From positions 257,252,812 to 257,316,811 of the forward strand of contig NC_134531.1 in assembly GCF_050624435.1 (NCBI RefSeq): 64,000 bases of DNA. The letters are read 5' to 3'. The stretch is from Tenrec ecaudatus (Eukaryota > Chordata > Mammalia > Afrosoricida > Tenrecidae). The notes below the pieces were generated by a model that worked only from the letters and a program-made list of their open reading frames with translations, was not told the origin of the DNA and did not search any database. Position numbers and translations under genes: made by a program. Shown here in pieces: positions 48,871 to 60,695 of this stretch; position 1 is the first letter of the stretch, and each line of letters starts with the position of its first letter.

Positions 48871-49909
48871 AGAGATATTCATCTACTCTGGGTCAGGATA
48901 CCAGTTAGACTTAGAACTATTTATATGGTCTTTCTCCTTCTTTTCTTTTCTATCTATATAAGATAGGCAGGATAAGCAACCTCATGGATACTGTGCCAGT
49001 TGGGGGACATGGGGACATGGGCCTGAGAAGGTGAGTGGTTAGCCAATAATGACATGGAGAGGGGATTGGCAAGGGTTATAAAATTGACAGTGAGGAGGAT
49101 TTAGCATTTTTGATTGGGTATAATCAATCAAAAAGTGTCTGAGAGGAATTACTGAGAGGTCAACAATGGGTAAACATGACAGTGGGGAAGGAGGAACAAA
49201 AAAAGAAAATGAGGAAAAAAGAAAGCAAACATTTATATGTCTATATGCATAGATATATAAATATGTAATCATATGATTACAATAATATAGGTGCATTTGT
49301 CTATACATGCACATATATGTAAATACAATCTGGAGGCAGATGGACGTTGGGCCTCTATGTGGCACTGTATAATACTCACTTTCTCAACACAGTAGCTGAC
49401 ACAAGCAAATGTGGTGAAGAAAGCTGATGGTAGCCATGTTTAAAAGAAATAGTCCCTGGGGTACTATCTCTTGCTTGAAGTTCAACAAGCAGTCATCTAG
49501 CAGGGAAGCAACAAATCCTCCATAGAAAAAGCACACCAGCCTGTGTGATCATGAGTTTTAGATGGAACTAGATATAAGAAGTTCAAAAACAAGCAATAAA
49601 GTTGATGTGAAGGAACACGGACAAAAGTGGAGACCAAAGTCCACCTCCAAGTCAATAGGGCAGGCTGTCCCAGAGGGACACATGGGGGTGATGATGAATT
49701 CGGGGTGAGGTATAGCACTGATAAACATTTGATGCAGGAATTCCAGGATGGATTCCTGTTCTGGAACAGCAGTGGGAGTATTGATTTCCTGAGGATAGGT
49801 AAAGGCAGGTGAAAGGGGTGTGCGGGGAGGAAGGGGCTACTGACAGTAATGAAGATTGTATAACTCCACTTGAATAACATAATTTTAGGTGAATGGATAT
49901 ATTGAATGA

Positions 49910-49910
<1 letters not shown>

Positions 49911-49970
<60 letters not shown>
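49911..49970. repeat. (TA)n microsatellite
   Basis: 60 bp of alternating AT within the L1 3'UTR. Confidence 0.97.
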
Positions 49971-49972
<2 letters not shown>

Positions 49973-50192
49973 GATAGCAACAAAGGTTCCTGGCGGGAGG
50001 GGGAAATGATAAAGGGGAGCTGATATCAGAGTTCAAGAAGAAATAAATGTTTTGAAGTGATTGTAGTAGCAATTGTACAATTATGTGTGATATATTTGAT
50101 TTATGAAATATTATGGCATCTGTAAGAGCTCCCAATAAAATAATGAACAACATTCAAAAACAAAATAATGAAATCACTTTGGAAATCTTAAA

Positions 50193-50735
50193 AAAAAATC
50201 AAATGGTGTATTTTATTGGGTAAATTTGCTGCATAAGATCTCTTTAGAATGTTGAAGACTAAAGGTGGAACTAAGGACTGAGGTGTGCCTTACCCAAGCC
50301 ATAGTATTTTCAACCCATCATATGCATGTGACAAACTGAATTTTTATCACTGAATAAAGATTATTGATGAAGAATGGATGCAATTGAATTATAGTGCTGC
50401 TAGAGACCATAGATTGCCTGCAGAACACACAAATCTGTCTTGGCAGAAGTTTAACCAGATACTTCTTAGAAACAAGGATGGTAAAACTTTATTTCACCTA
50501 CTTTGGATATATTATCAGGAGAGACCAGTTTCTGGAGTAAGCCAGGCTTGGTAAAGCAGAGGGACCAGGAGAAAGAGTCAGATCTTCAAGGAATTAATTG
50601 CCACAGTGGCTTCAGCAATAGGTTCAGCAAGAACCATCATTCTGAGCATGGCTCAGGACCGGACATGGCTTCATGCGGTTGCTGGAGGGTTGAATCCACG
50701 CAGGGTTGTGCTCTGTCTCATTTGCTCAATATTTG
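50193..50735 (+). mobile_element. RTE LINE 3' part (continuation of 39,240-41,632)
   Basis: Continues the RTE after the L1 insertion: GGGTAAATTTGCTGCATAAG, AAATCTGTCTTGGCAGAAG and CTTTGGATATATTATCAGGA blocks, then a decayed 3' end near 50,735. Stops occur throughout. Confidence 0.8.
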
Positions 50736-52439
50736 TGTTGCTATTTTACATCTATGTTGAAGATATAGCCATGGTATATTAATTTTCATTAATGCTGGCT
50801 GTTTTATCTTACTAACTACCAGATTTTTATTTATCATATTATTGTAGTTGATATTTGCTTGCTTATGAGTTTAGACTATTATTAGTATTGTTTTTCTGAA
50901 TATAATTTTTGCATAGCTTTCATTCAAAGCTCATTTATTCCTGTATTTTTGTTGGGAATGCAGGGGGGCTCAAAAATTAATAGAAACATTCCCTTATCTT
51001 TTAATTTCATTTTACCATGAATTTTTAGATGATCTCTCATATATCTATCCCTAAAAGTGAAATTCCCAGTAGTAAATAATGATGGTAACAATGGAAGATG
51101 ACATGCAATTATGAACTAAATTGAAGGACTTTATCACTGAGTAAATCCTCTATTCAATTTTCACAACTTTTTGAGGCTTTTTGACAGAGTTTGATTATGA
51201 ACCAAGGGAAAATGGGAGTATTTCAAATTCTCATTGAAGACTGGATTTGAACCAGAGCAGACTTACGTACACAGACAAGGGCAGAAAGGCAATATTCAAT
51301 AGATATTCTCCCTAAGTTATTTGACATTTTGTTAGAAACAGGAATCTAGGATGCAGCAAGAATACAAAAGGCAAAATCAAAGAAATTTTTTGGTTTTCAA
51401 CTTGACAAACAAAACCCAAATCAAATAACTAATTCACATTAACCCTCAGGCCAAGCTTAGGACACACACTTGAAAGATCAATGCATTTCCTTTCTGCGGT
51501 TAAAAGTACATTGATTGATGAGTAATCTGTCACAATCAATGTCATTATTTCATGAATACTGTCACTAGGGCAAAGCTTCCTATTTCTCCTAAAAAGAAGT
51601 CAAAAGAGGGATAATGGAACTCAAGGTCTGATAACCTTTTGATTTTATTCTTACTCAGACAGAAAGAAAGCGTTAGAAATACTGAACAAAATTACTTAGC
51701 TCTGTTTAGATGTTAAATGGTAAGCAAGGCTTTTGTTCTATTCCATCAGAATCTTTAGGATCCACACAAAGAAAATTGCATGCAAAACAACTGTAAAAAG
51801 TCTGAAAAAAAAGAAAGATATTTTACGGATGTTTTTTCTTCTGAGTTTACCAGGATCTAAATTTCCTCCCTATGTCTGAGGGTCCTCTTATATGTATGAG
51901 GGGTTCAAAGCTCATATCAATGGCAGAAATTTAAAACCTTATCTTTCCCACTCTTCCTATCATACACTGGGTGTATGATAGAAACCAGACAATGAGATAT
52001 GATTGCTCATACACACTGAATTAAGGACAATGACATATTCTTCCCAGAGGTCACCTGGGTGAAAGTGTAGCCAATTTCCAAAGGAAGCCCTGGCAGCTCT
52101 GCTGTGACTTTCAGGTGACAGTGTGTCTGGTAGACAGCTACTCCTCAGTTATCAACTCTATCATTCCCCACCATTTGCAGCTTACAGCAATTGTTGAAAA
52201 TTACATGCATCGCCTTACAGCCAGTAAGAATATGTGCTTTTAATCAACGAGTGAATCCCTTCTCAACCTCAAGTCCTTCATCCCTCTCATTCCATCTCTC
52301 TCCAATTTAATGGATCTAAATAATGTTAAAAAGGGAGATTTCAGGGTTTACCATTTTCACACTTAGACACACTGGTGCACAGTGGGCGCTAAGCCTGGAT
52401 AAGTGATGATCCCAGGAAGATGAATGGGCCTTGGTAGAT
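50736..52439. other. Unique AT-rich sequence
   Basis: No gene was recognised. It contains the second 81-bp MITE candidate at 50,959-51,039. A short direct repeat TGGGTGTATGATAG/CTATCATACACTGGG forms a small inverted repeat near 51,957-51,982. Confidence 0.5.
50959..51039. mobile_element. 81-bp mariner-type MITE candidate (second copy)
   Basis: Aligns column by column, without gaps, to 34,711-34,791: shared AAACATTCC, ATCTTTTAATTT, TACCATGAATTTTT and ATCTCTCA words. The right side is followed by TA. The left TA is not preserved. Confidence 0.6.
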
Positions 52440-54580
52440 AGGTTCACCCCAGGATTTGCATTTTCTTGACATCGAGTTGCAGTTCATACCGAAAGTTGCA
52501 GGCCTTGACCTTCATCACCAGGTTCTTCAACTCCTGCTTGATCGCAGAAAGCAAACTGGTGTCGTCAGCAAATCACAGGATCTTAATAAGCCTTTGTCTA
52601 ATCCTGATGCCAAATTCTTCTTTGTATATCCCAGCTATTCAGATGATTTATTCAGCATATAGATTTCATAAATGTGGGGAAAGAATACAATGCTGACACA
52701 CACTTGGCTGATTTGTAAACTCATTAGTCCTTTGTTATTTTCAAATAATTGCCTTTTGGTTTAGTACATATTCCTCAGGAGAACAATGATTGTCCTGGAA
52801 TTCTAATTCCGCACACTGTTATCCATTCTTTGTTATTATCCACACAGTAGAATGCCTTTGCAGGCAACAAGACATAAGTAAACATCTTACTGTTAGTCTC
52901 TTCTGTCAGCCAAGATCCATTTAAAAACAGTAATGATCTCGCTCATACAGCATGTGCTTCGGAATTCAGCTTCACTTCCTGGCAGCTCCCTGTTTATGTA
53001 CTGCTACAGCAGTTTTTGAATTATTTTCAACAAAATTTGACTTGGATATGATATCAATAGTGTTATTCTATAATTTGTGCATTCTGGTAGGTCATCTTTC
53101 TTTGGAAGGAGTACAAATATGAGTTTTTTTTTATTTCCAGTCATTTGGCCAAGTGACTCTCTTCCAAATGTCTTGCCATGGGTGAGTGAGTACTTCCAGT
53201 GCTCCATCAGCTTACTGAAACATATCTGTTGGTTATGTAGGAATTCCTAAATGGTTTTTCCCTAATGCGTTCAGTGCAGCTTGGACTGATTCCTTCTAGA
53301 CCATTAGTTCATAAGGATGCCACCTCTTACAGTGGTAGAATATCAACCATGTCTTTATGATACAGTGAATCTATGTATTCCTTCAGGATTTTGCTCATGT
53401 GTCTAGGAGTATAGATCTTTCATTGTGGCAAAGGGATATAGAATTTTTTCTTAAGTTCTTTCTGTGTGAGATATGCTGAGTGCTTTCTTTTCTAGCTTTC
53501 TAGCTCCATACATATTTCCCATTTCGTTATATAACTCTTTCTGCTCAAGCTGTCCTTCCTTTGAAAGGTTCTGCTCAGCTCTTTGACGGACTTCATTATT
53601 TCTTCCATTTGCCTTAGCCACTCTGATTAAGACCATGTTTCGGGGTCTCTTCTGACATCCACTTTGATCTTTTATTTCTTTCCTGTCTTTTAAATGACAT
53701 TTTGTTTCTTCATATATGATGTCCTTAATGTCAGCCCGCAGCTCTTTGGGTCTTCTGTTAGTAGTGTCTAATTCATCAGAATAATTCTTGAGATTTCCTC
53801 TGAATTCAAGTGAGATATGTTTAATGTTGTATATTAGATCTCATGAAAATGCTTAATTTTCTTAAGTTTCAATAGGAACTTGCATGTGAGCAATTTATGG
53901 TATATTCCGCAGTTGGCCCCTGTCTTGTATTGACTGAAGATATTGGACTTCTCCATTGAAACTTCCCTTAGATATAGTCACTTTTATTGTTGTGTATTCT
54001 ACCTGGTGAAATTCACATATATTTGCATTTACATTATTGAAAAAGAGGTATTTACAATGAAGAAATCATTGGACCAGAAGAATTCTGTCATGGGAGTTCC
54101 AGTGTCATTCTATCACCAAGCTGTATTTTCCTTCCTCTTTGTCTCAAATGTTCCCATCCCTATCTCCAAGAACTCTCGGTGCATTTTGATTGCATGTTTG
54201 ATCAATTTTAGACTTAAAAAGTTGATTTCTTTAACGTCTTGATCACTTCAGCCTTAATTTTGATTGTTTGTTTATTTAAATCTGAATAGAATTTGTGCTA
54301 ACTTAACTTTCTTGTATGTCTATCAATATTATCCTATCACAGAGCACTGTACTAAATAGATTTTGAAATGTTCTTTTTGACAATTAATGCCACTCTATTC
54401 CTCCTGAATTTTTCATTACCAGCATTGTAAAACAGATGATTCTCTAGTTTCAAATGATGAACGCCTTCCCATTTCTGTTCACAAGTACCTAGCATATTGA
54501 TTATTGCATTTTCCATTACATTTTTGATGCTTTCCAATTTTCTTAAATTCATATCACATACATATTGGTGACAGAGTTTC
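52440..54580 (-). mobile_element. RTE LINE, minus strand
   Basis: RT near 53,207-53,004 reads LPKKDDLPECTNYRITLLIS, the conserved N-terminal RT block of RTE/BovB elements. The region around 52,560 on the minus strand gives a DDTSL-type active-site remnant. Endonuclease-region sequence lies at about 54,250-53,650, and 5' sequence continues to about 54,580. It is 3'-truncated near 52,440. Frames are broken. Confidence 0.85.
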
Positions 54581-54589
54581 AATGACCTT

Positions 54590-55010
54590 TGCTTTCTTCA
54601 TGTATGAATTTCGTGATGTAATACCAGAGTTCCACAGATCTTCTGTCATTAATGTACAATTTATCAGGTCTGTTCTTGAGATCTGGAGCCCTGTTTGCAT
54701 AGTTACACACTGGGCTGCAATCCATAAGGTTAGCAGTTCAAAACCACCTGCTTCTCCACAGGACAACGTAGGATTTCTATTCCTGTACAGAGCTACACTC
54801 TTGGAAACTAGCAGCTCTCCCCTGTCCTATAGGTCACTGTGAGTCAGTATCATCAACTCAGAGACAGTGACTATGAGTTTAGGTTCTCGAGATGTTCTCT
54901 AAATTCAGCTGGGATATGTTCTAGATTATGTTTGGGATCTCATGAATTTTAATTTTCTTAAACATCAATATAAACTTGCATAAGAGACCATCTATCCCAA
55001 CAGCATGAAA
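54590..55010 (-). mobile_element. Second RTE fragment, minus strand, split by an AfroSINE
   Basis: 54,610-54,682 and 54,884-55,010 match the same RTE region as 53,740-53,920 (AATTCAGCTGGGATATGTT and TTTTCTTAAACATCAATA words). The repeated segment therefore lies about 1.1 kb from its counterpart in the same orientation, from either two insertions or a local duplication. Confidence 0.65.
54683..54882 (+). mobile_element. AfroSINE with target duplication
   Basis: tRNA-like head (GGAGCCCTGTTTGCATAGTT, B box GCAGTTCAAAACCACC near 54,735), body CTTCTCCACAGGACAACG, block CACTCTTGGAAAC, and tail GTCACTGTGAGTCAGTATC. GTTCTTGAGAT (54,672-54,682) and GTTCTCGAGAT (from about 54,883) form an 11-bp near-identical target duplication within RTE. 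Confidence 0.85.
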
Positions 55011-55479
55011 TGCGCCATAGTTAGAAAAACTGAAGAAATTGGTGGTATAAATATATGAATAGGCAATCTTCAGCATAAGAAAAAATGCGAATGCTAAAGA
55101 AGATGATAGCTAAAGCCGAAAGTTATGTAGCCAATAAAAAAATAAATAGAACAAAGCATCATTTGCAGGTAATTGACTACATTCTCTTTTTCTGGTTCCA
55201 GAGTAAACCTTTTCATATCTATAAATAAGACTTTATCATATTCTAATTTCTTCTAAAATAAAATTATTTTGACCTTAGAATATTAGTTTGCATTTAGTTT
55301 TTTTAAATACATTGAGTGAGGTCCAAAATGGATTTAATAATTTTCAAGTAATGACAATGTGTACCAGGATGAGAAAAATCCACTATTTAAAATATGATTA
55401 TTCTTTCACACCTGAGCCACAAAGACACCAATAGTTGTGTGTGCCTGCTCTAAAACCAAAGATGTATGTTCTTTATTTT
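55011..55479. other. No gene seen
   Basis: AT-rich unique sequence. Confidence 0.5.
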
Positions 55480-55630
55480 TTTAATGATAATATATATTTT
55501 ATCATTAAAAATAAATAAATATATATATATATTATCATTAAAATAAAGATATATTATCATTATATATCTTTATATATATTATCATTAAATATATATCTTA
55601 ATGATAATATATTTAATATATATTTTTTAA
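55480..55630. repeat. AT-rich palindromic cluster at the 3' end of the TIMM22 retrocopy
   Basis: The words ATTATCATT and AATGATAAT recur at least seven times in both orientations within about 130 bp, mixed with TATATA runs. The tract can fold into several alternative hairpins. It adjoins the expected A-tail of the minus-strand retrocopy, so it may be an expanded tail. Confidence 0.8.
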
Positions 55631-55631
55631 A

Positions 55632-56644
55632 CAAGGATGGCAGAACACTAAACAAGGTGGCCCTGGTGGTTGGGCAGGCTGGGAGACTTGACTCCGCAGA
55701 CAAATACATTAGAAGACTACATGGAGAGCAGGTCCAACCCCTGGGGAGGGCGGACATACACCAGCCCCAGACTCCAGAGGGGCGGTGGTGAGTAACTCTG
55801 AAGCTCTGGGAGATTAACCCCTACACATCAACGTGTTACTTACTTTCTGGTCAGCTCTTGGGGGCTCGAGTTGAAGCGGGCCCAGCGCATCCACTGTGGA
55901 GACCAGCTAGGCGGGCGGTGGCAACCAGACAGCTCTGTCAGGACACTGATGACTTGAGGGACGTCGGTCCCTGGCCTCGGTCCTCCAGCAAGTGCCCTGG
56001 TGTGGTGCCGGAGATCGTCCTCAGGCAGCTCAGTTGCTCCCTGGCCCTGGGGAAGCACTCTCACCACAAGTAATAATCAATGGCAGCCGAGAAAGCAGCA
56101 ACATCTCCACAGCCAGTGGCTCCAGCCTTGAAGGCCACTCTGAACCCGATGGCTCCACCCGCGATGCAGCCACCGATGACGCCGTTCTTCCAATCTGCCT
56201 TGCCTCCTTGAGATTCTACCAAACACTCGGTGCAAGGAAACGTGGCGCCCACAACGGCGAAGATTTTGCCATAGGACATTCCTCTCTGCCCCAAGTCTCT
56301 AAGAACTTCCCTCGCAGTCTGTGTTCGGTAAGGATCTTTGGGGTCAAAGCCCACGTTGGTGTCAATACCAGCGGTGAACACCCCAAATGCACCTCCCAAG
56401 GCGAAGCCTCCCAGGTAGGCCAGCGCTAACTTGAAGGCGCCCCTTTCCATGGCCATTTCAATCATCTTCTGCTCCTTGCTCTTGGCCTGACTGGGCATCC
56501 CCCTAAGCTCCCAGGTTCCTGACCCCTGGGTTGACGCTTGTCACCAACCAAATATTGCAAAAGAATGCAATATTTCAGCGGGGCTTCGGGGGAGCCCACC
56601 ACAGAGCCACTAGGACTGGGGCTGCTCACAGCCATAACAATCCA
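55632..56644 (-). pseudogene. TIMM22: TIMM22 processed retrocopy, one frameshift
   Basis: TIMM22 is the channel subunit of the TIM22 complex that inserts carrier proteins into the mitochondrial inner membrane. The minus strand carries an intronless copy. The ATG at 56,635 opens about 45 codons including LLQYLVGDKRQPR, then a single missing base near 56,499 shifts the frame. From 56,498 to 56,061 a 145-codon frame is open to its stop, with FTAGIDTNVGFDPKDPYRT, GQRGMSY, TECL, DWKNGVI and AAIDYYL all recognisable. Both cysteine-containing and Gly-rich membrane segments are present. Total length (about 191 codons) is close to the 194 of the human protein. A 3'UTR of about 430 bp follows, ending at an A/T-rich tract. 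Absence of introns marks it as an L1-made copy. Confidence 0.9.
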
Positions 56645-57294
56645 AAGATCTATATTCTAATAAGTTTATGCTTAAAACATTTAGAATGGTTTCTAGAAAA
56701 AATTGTGAAATTATTTACAGAATTATAAAATTAAAGGATGCTAAAGTAAATTAATCCCCGAGTAAATAAAATTACCCACAGCAGTGAAGATGAATTATGA
56801 TAACATTTTATTACACACAGGTGGAGCTTTCTATAAAATGTAAAACTTGCACAAACCATTTAGAAAAGTCATTGAAAAGGCACACTAGCTGCAATCCAAT
56901 GGCTTTAAGCAAAAGTGCAATGATAAATTAATGAATTGTAATCAGTTGTGGGGATGTGTAATGGATAATTATGGAAAGATTCACCTTTTATGAATTACAA
57001 TCTGCTCACAATTATCCTCATAAATAACATAACTTCTCCTTACATCTCAAGCGCTATCTAAAGAAAGACTGTGTCTTTCGAGGGAATTCCCTTTCTTTAT
57101 GCAGCAATGGAGATAAATGTTAACAAATAGAGATTTTTACCATCAATTAACAGATGAAATAAATAGAAAAGTAAGTAATCTAACTGAAGTAGTTCACTTT
57201 TTAAAGAGAAAACAAACATTTAAATAAAAGTTTGTAAAATAAGGTTTGCATAAACAAAAAGAGAAGAGGGAAACCAAAGTCCCACCATTAATCT
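56645..57294. other. No gene seen
   Basis: AT-rich unique sequence between the TIMM22 retrocopy and an L1 3' end. Confidence 0.5.
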
Positions 57295-60270
57295 TAATTT
57301 TTCTTTTCCTTAAATCATTTTATTGGAGGCTCATGTAATTCTTATCATAATCCATATATGCATGCATTGTGTCAAGCACATATGTACATTTGCTGCCATG
57401 ATCATTCTCCAAACATTTGTCTTCTACTTGAGCCCTTAATAGCGGCTGCTCATTTTCCCCCTCCCTCTCCACTTACCCCTCCCTCATGAACCCTTCATAG
57501 TTCATAAATTATTATTAATTTGTCATATGTTACACTGTCCAATGTCTCCCCCAACCCTCTTCTCTGCTGTCCATCCCCCAGGGAGGAGGCTACACGTAGA
57601 TTCTTGTAGTTGGTTTCCCCTTTCTACCCCACATTCCTTCCACCCTCCAGGCATCGCCACCCTCACCACTGGTCCTGAAGGAGTCATATGTCCTGATTTC
57701 CCTGTGTTTCCAGTTTCTATCTGTACCAATGTACATCTTCTGGTCTAGCCAGATTTGTAAGGTAGATTTGGGATCATGATAGTGGGGGAGGGGAGGAAGC
57801 ATTTAAGAACTAGAGGAAAGTTACATGTTTCATTGTTACTAACCTGCACCCTGACTGGCTCATCTCCCTCCTCCCCACAGTAAGGGGGTTTCCAGTTGCC
57901 TACCGATTGGCTTTGAGTCTCCACTCTGCACTCACCCACATTTACAATGATATGATTTTTTTGTTCTTTGATGTTTGATACCTGATCCCTTCGACAGCTC
58001 ATGGTCACACAGGCTGGTGTGTTTCTTCCGTGTGGGCTTTGATGCCTCTCAGCTACATGGCCGCTTGTTTAGCTTCAAGCCTTTAAGATTCCAGAAGCTA
58101 TATCATTTGATAGCCAGGCATCATTAGCTTTCTTCACCACCTTTGCTTATGCACACATTTTTCTTCAGCAATCATATCTGGAAGGTGTGTATCCTGGAAT
58201 GCCAATTTAATAGAACAATGTTTTCTTGCATTGAGTAAGTGCTTGAGTGGAAGCCCAATGTACGTCTGCTGCCTTAATACTAAACCTATAAATATATGAA
58301 TATAGATCTGTTTCCCCACACTCTTATATAAATATATTTACATATGTACATTCCAATCTTTAGATCTCTATAAATACCCTTTGTTGCCTAGTTCTTTTCT
58401 CTATTTCCTTTTACTTTACTTTCTGCCACTTTCATACTCAGCCTTCATTTGGGTGTCAGTAATTTCTCTTGGTTACATTGCCCTTGCTGAATCCCTACCA
58501 GACCTTTCACACCCTCCTTGTCACTGATTTTGAACCACTTGTAGCTCCCCTGTCCCTGAGTTGGTCAGCACCACCTCCTTACCCCTGCCTCCCCCTCTCC
58601 CGTGCACCCCCAGAACCATTGGTCTTGTTGTTATTTCCTCCAGACTATTCGTCCAGTCTATCTTATCTAGATAGATCTGTAGAGATAATAATATTCAACA
58701 AAATCAAGCCATAGCAAGATAGGTGATGAATGAGAACACAAGGATGACTATAAAAAAGAAAACCAATGGCCATAAAATAATAAATTAATTAAAGTAAAAA
58801 AAATTAAAAAGAAAGAAAAAGCTGTAAACAGATCCTGGTCTGATTTTTTATCTCTAGGCATGTCCTTCAGTCAGGTCAGACTGGGTTCCATGCTCTGGCC
58901 CTAGAGTCTGTCCTTTTTACTCCCTCAAGGGCTCCCTGCTCTGCTCCCATGGTTGGTCTGCTGTACACTTTAGTGGTCTCCCTCGGTGTCACAGGGTCAG
59001 TGCTGACCCTGAGTCTCCAGTGTTCTACCTCTTAGGGACCTGGGCAATCAAGGGATGGCGTGGCTTGTAATAAGATCAGCTATATTGTCCACTCTGTGCC
59101 TTGGCTGTTCAGAGAGGGGATATCATCCTCCAGGCCTGGTGGGCCAGGATGTGCTCCACTCTCTCTTCCTCCCCCTTCATTAGCTCTCATTTGCTCTGAT
59201 CAGACATGCCCCTCTCCCCTAGCTGCAGCTTCAGTGCCGTCCTCTCAAGTAAATTCTTCTGGGGGGTGGACAATTGTCCACGTAGCTGGTATGGGGGCTG
59301 AGCCCTCAGGCCCCTTCACTTTCTCCCCAATCCTTGCCAGCATGCTGCAGTCATCTGGCACTGGCTTTAAATCTGGTCCCTCTTTCCCTGTGGAGACACA
59401 AACAATACCCTCCCCTTGGGTTGGTCAGTGCCCTTTTCCCCCACCACACATATTTATTTTTCTTTCCCTTTTCCTCCCTCCCTGCCCCCTTTTTAGTTGG
59501 CTACCATATGTACACCTGGACTTTGTCTGGCCCCTGCCATACTATCTGGACTTCACCCCTGGAGTGTTTGTATACAGTAGCTTTTTCCCTGTGCCCCTTT
59601 TTGCATTTACCTTTCTGTTCTTTTTACATATATATATATAAACTTAGCTCAGCAGACTCATGTTATACTTGTTCTTTTGTGCTTGGCTTACTTCACTTAG
59701 CATAATTTCCTCCAGTTCTTCCCATGCATCGATATGCTTCATGTGTTCATCACTGCTTTTTAGCGATGCATAGTACTCCACTGTATGGATGTCCCACAGG
59801 TTTTTAATCCAATCGTCTGTTGATGGAAATTTGGGTTGTTTCCAACTCTTGTGATTGTGAGCTGTGCCACAATGAACATTGGAGCACAGATGTCTGGCTG
59901 TGGTTTGTTTCTTTACTCTTCTGGATATATGCCCAGTAGGGGGATTGCTGGATCATATGGTAGCTCTATTTCCATCTGTTTTAGAAATTGCCGAATCTAT
60001 TTCCGTAGTGGCTTTACATACCTACAGGTACAACAGCAGTGAGTGAGAGTTCCTATCTCACCACAGCCCCGCCAAAACTTGTTGCTCTCTGATTTTTTTG
60101 AATTGGGCTATCTTTGAGGGTGTTAGGTGGTATCTCACAGTTATTTTTATTTGCATTTCTCTTATGGCTAATAATCAGGAAGAACATTTTCTCATATGTT
60201 TATTGGCCATTTGCATTAGAGAATCTGTAAAACTTCTGTTCAGGTTCTTTGACCACCTCCTCAGTGGGCA
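57295..60270 (-). mobile_element. 5'-truncated L1, minus strand (ORF2 C-terminus and 3'UTR)
   Basis: On the minus strand the element starts within ORF2 near 60,270, covers the C-terminal coding part including the Cys-rich region and EEIMLS-like end near 59,700, and then a 3'UTR of about 2.3 kb that ends CCAATAAAATGATTTAAGG plus an A-rich tail at 57,295. Single-copy 3'UTR module words are visible near 58,060. Several plus-strand open frames (for example 59,060-59,641) are antisense of this 3'UTR. Confidence 0.85.
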
Positions 60271-60439
60271 ATTACATATTTATATCATATATATATCTTT
60301 ATCATCTATTCTATATTTATCAGTATCAAGAGTGGGCAGGGGGAGGGGGAAGGAAGGCCCAAACAAGGTTATATAACAAATGTGAAAATCTTTAATTAAG
60401 AAATAAAATAATGAAATTTTGAAATGTAAAAATTTAAAT

Positions 60440-60660
60440 CTAAAGGGGTCTTGTGCAACAATCTTATCAAATGCAGTATATCTCTTGATAACTTGATTGC
60501 TGCTTCCATGAGCATTGATGGTGATACAAGTAAGACAAAATCATTGACAATTTCAAATAGTGTCCATTTATCATGTTACCGATATGTAAAGTTGTGAGGA
60601 TTTTGGTCTTCCTTACATTTAGTTACTTGTCAACCATACTGAAGGCTCATACAGGTTCAG
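60440..60660 (-). mobile_element. RTE LINE 3' fragment, minus strand
   Basis: GATTGCTGCTTCCATGAGCA (60,494-60,513) is the inverse of the CATGGAAGCAGCAATC block of other RTE copies, followed by TGAGGATTTTGGTCTTCC and CATACTGAAGGCTC in the expected antisense order. Confidence 0.78.
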
Positions 60661-60695
60661 TGGTACCCAACAACAACAACAATTTTGTTTTTTAA

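Larger units (their letters stand above)
41633..50192 (+). mobile_element. L1 insertion, 5' end to A-tail, lacking the endonuclease region, carrying a nested ERV
   Basis: Inserted in RTE with a direct repeat of about 16 bp (41,617-41,632 and 50,193-50,208). Order: GC-rich 5'UTR (41,633-42,430), ORF1 remnant (about 42,440-43,050), ORF2 from just before RT to the C-terminus (about 43,190-45,850), 3'UTR start, an ERVL-type block (about 46,100-48,870), then the 3'UTR end with a (TA)n tract and A-rich tail. The endonuclease part of ORF2 is absent: only about 150 bp separate the last ORF1-like words from pre-RT ORF2 sequence. Because it has a 5'UTR, a tail and a target duplication, it probably inserted as a near-complete transcript. 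Confidence 0.85.

Noticed and set aside
49497-50153. 218-codon open frame on the minus strand
   Set aside because: It is antisense to an L1 3'UTR and its middle is a (TA)n microsatellite translated as YIYIYI.
54683-54882. tRNA gene
   Set aside because: The A/B-box-like head belongs to an AfroSINE with body, tail and target duplication; no cloverleaf is intact.
55858-56429. Plus-strand open frames over the TIMM22 copy
   Set aside because: They are antisense shadows of the minus-strand TIMM22 retrocopy.
59060-59641. 193-codon open frame on the plus strand
   Set aside because: It is antisense of the L1 3'UTR at 57.3-60.3 kb; similar frames occur in the other L1 copies.
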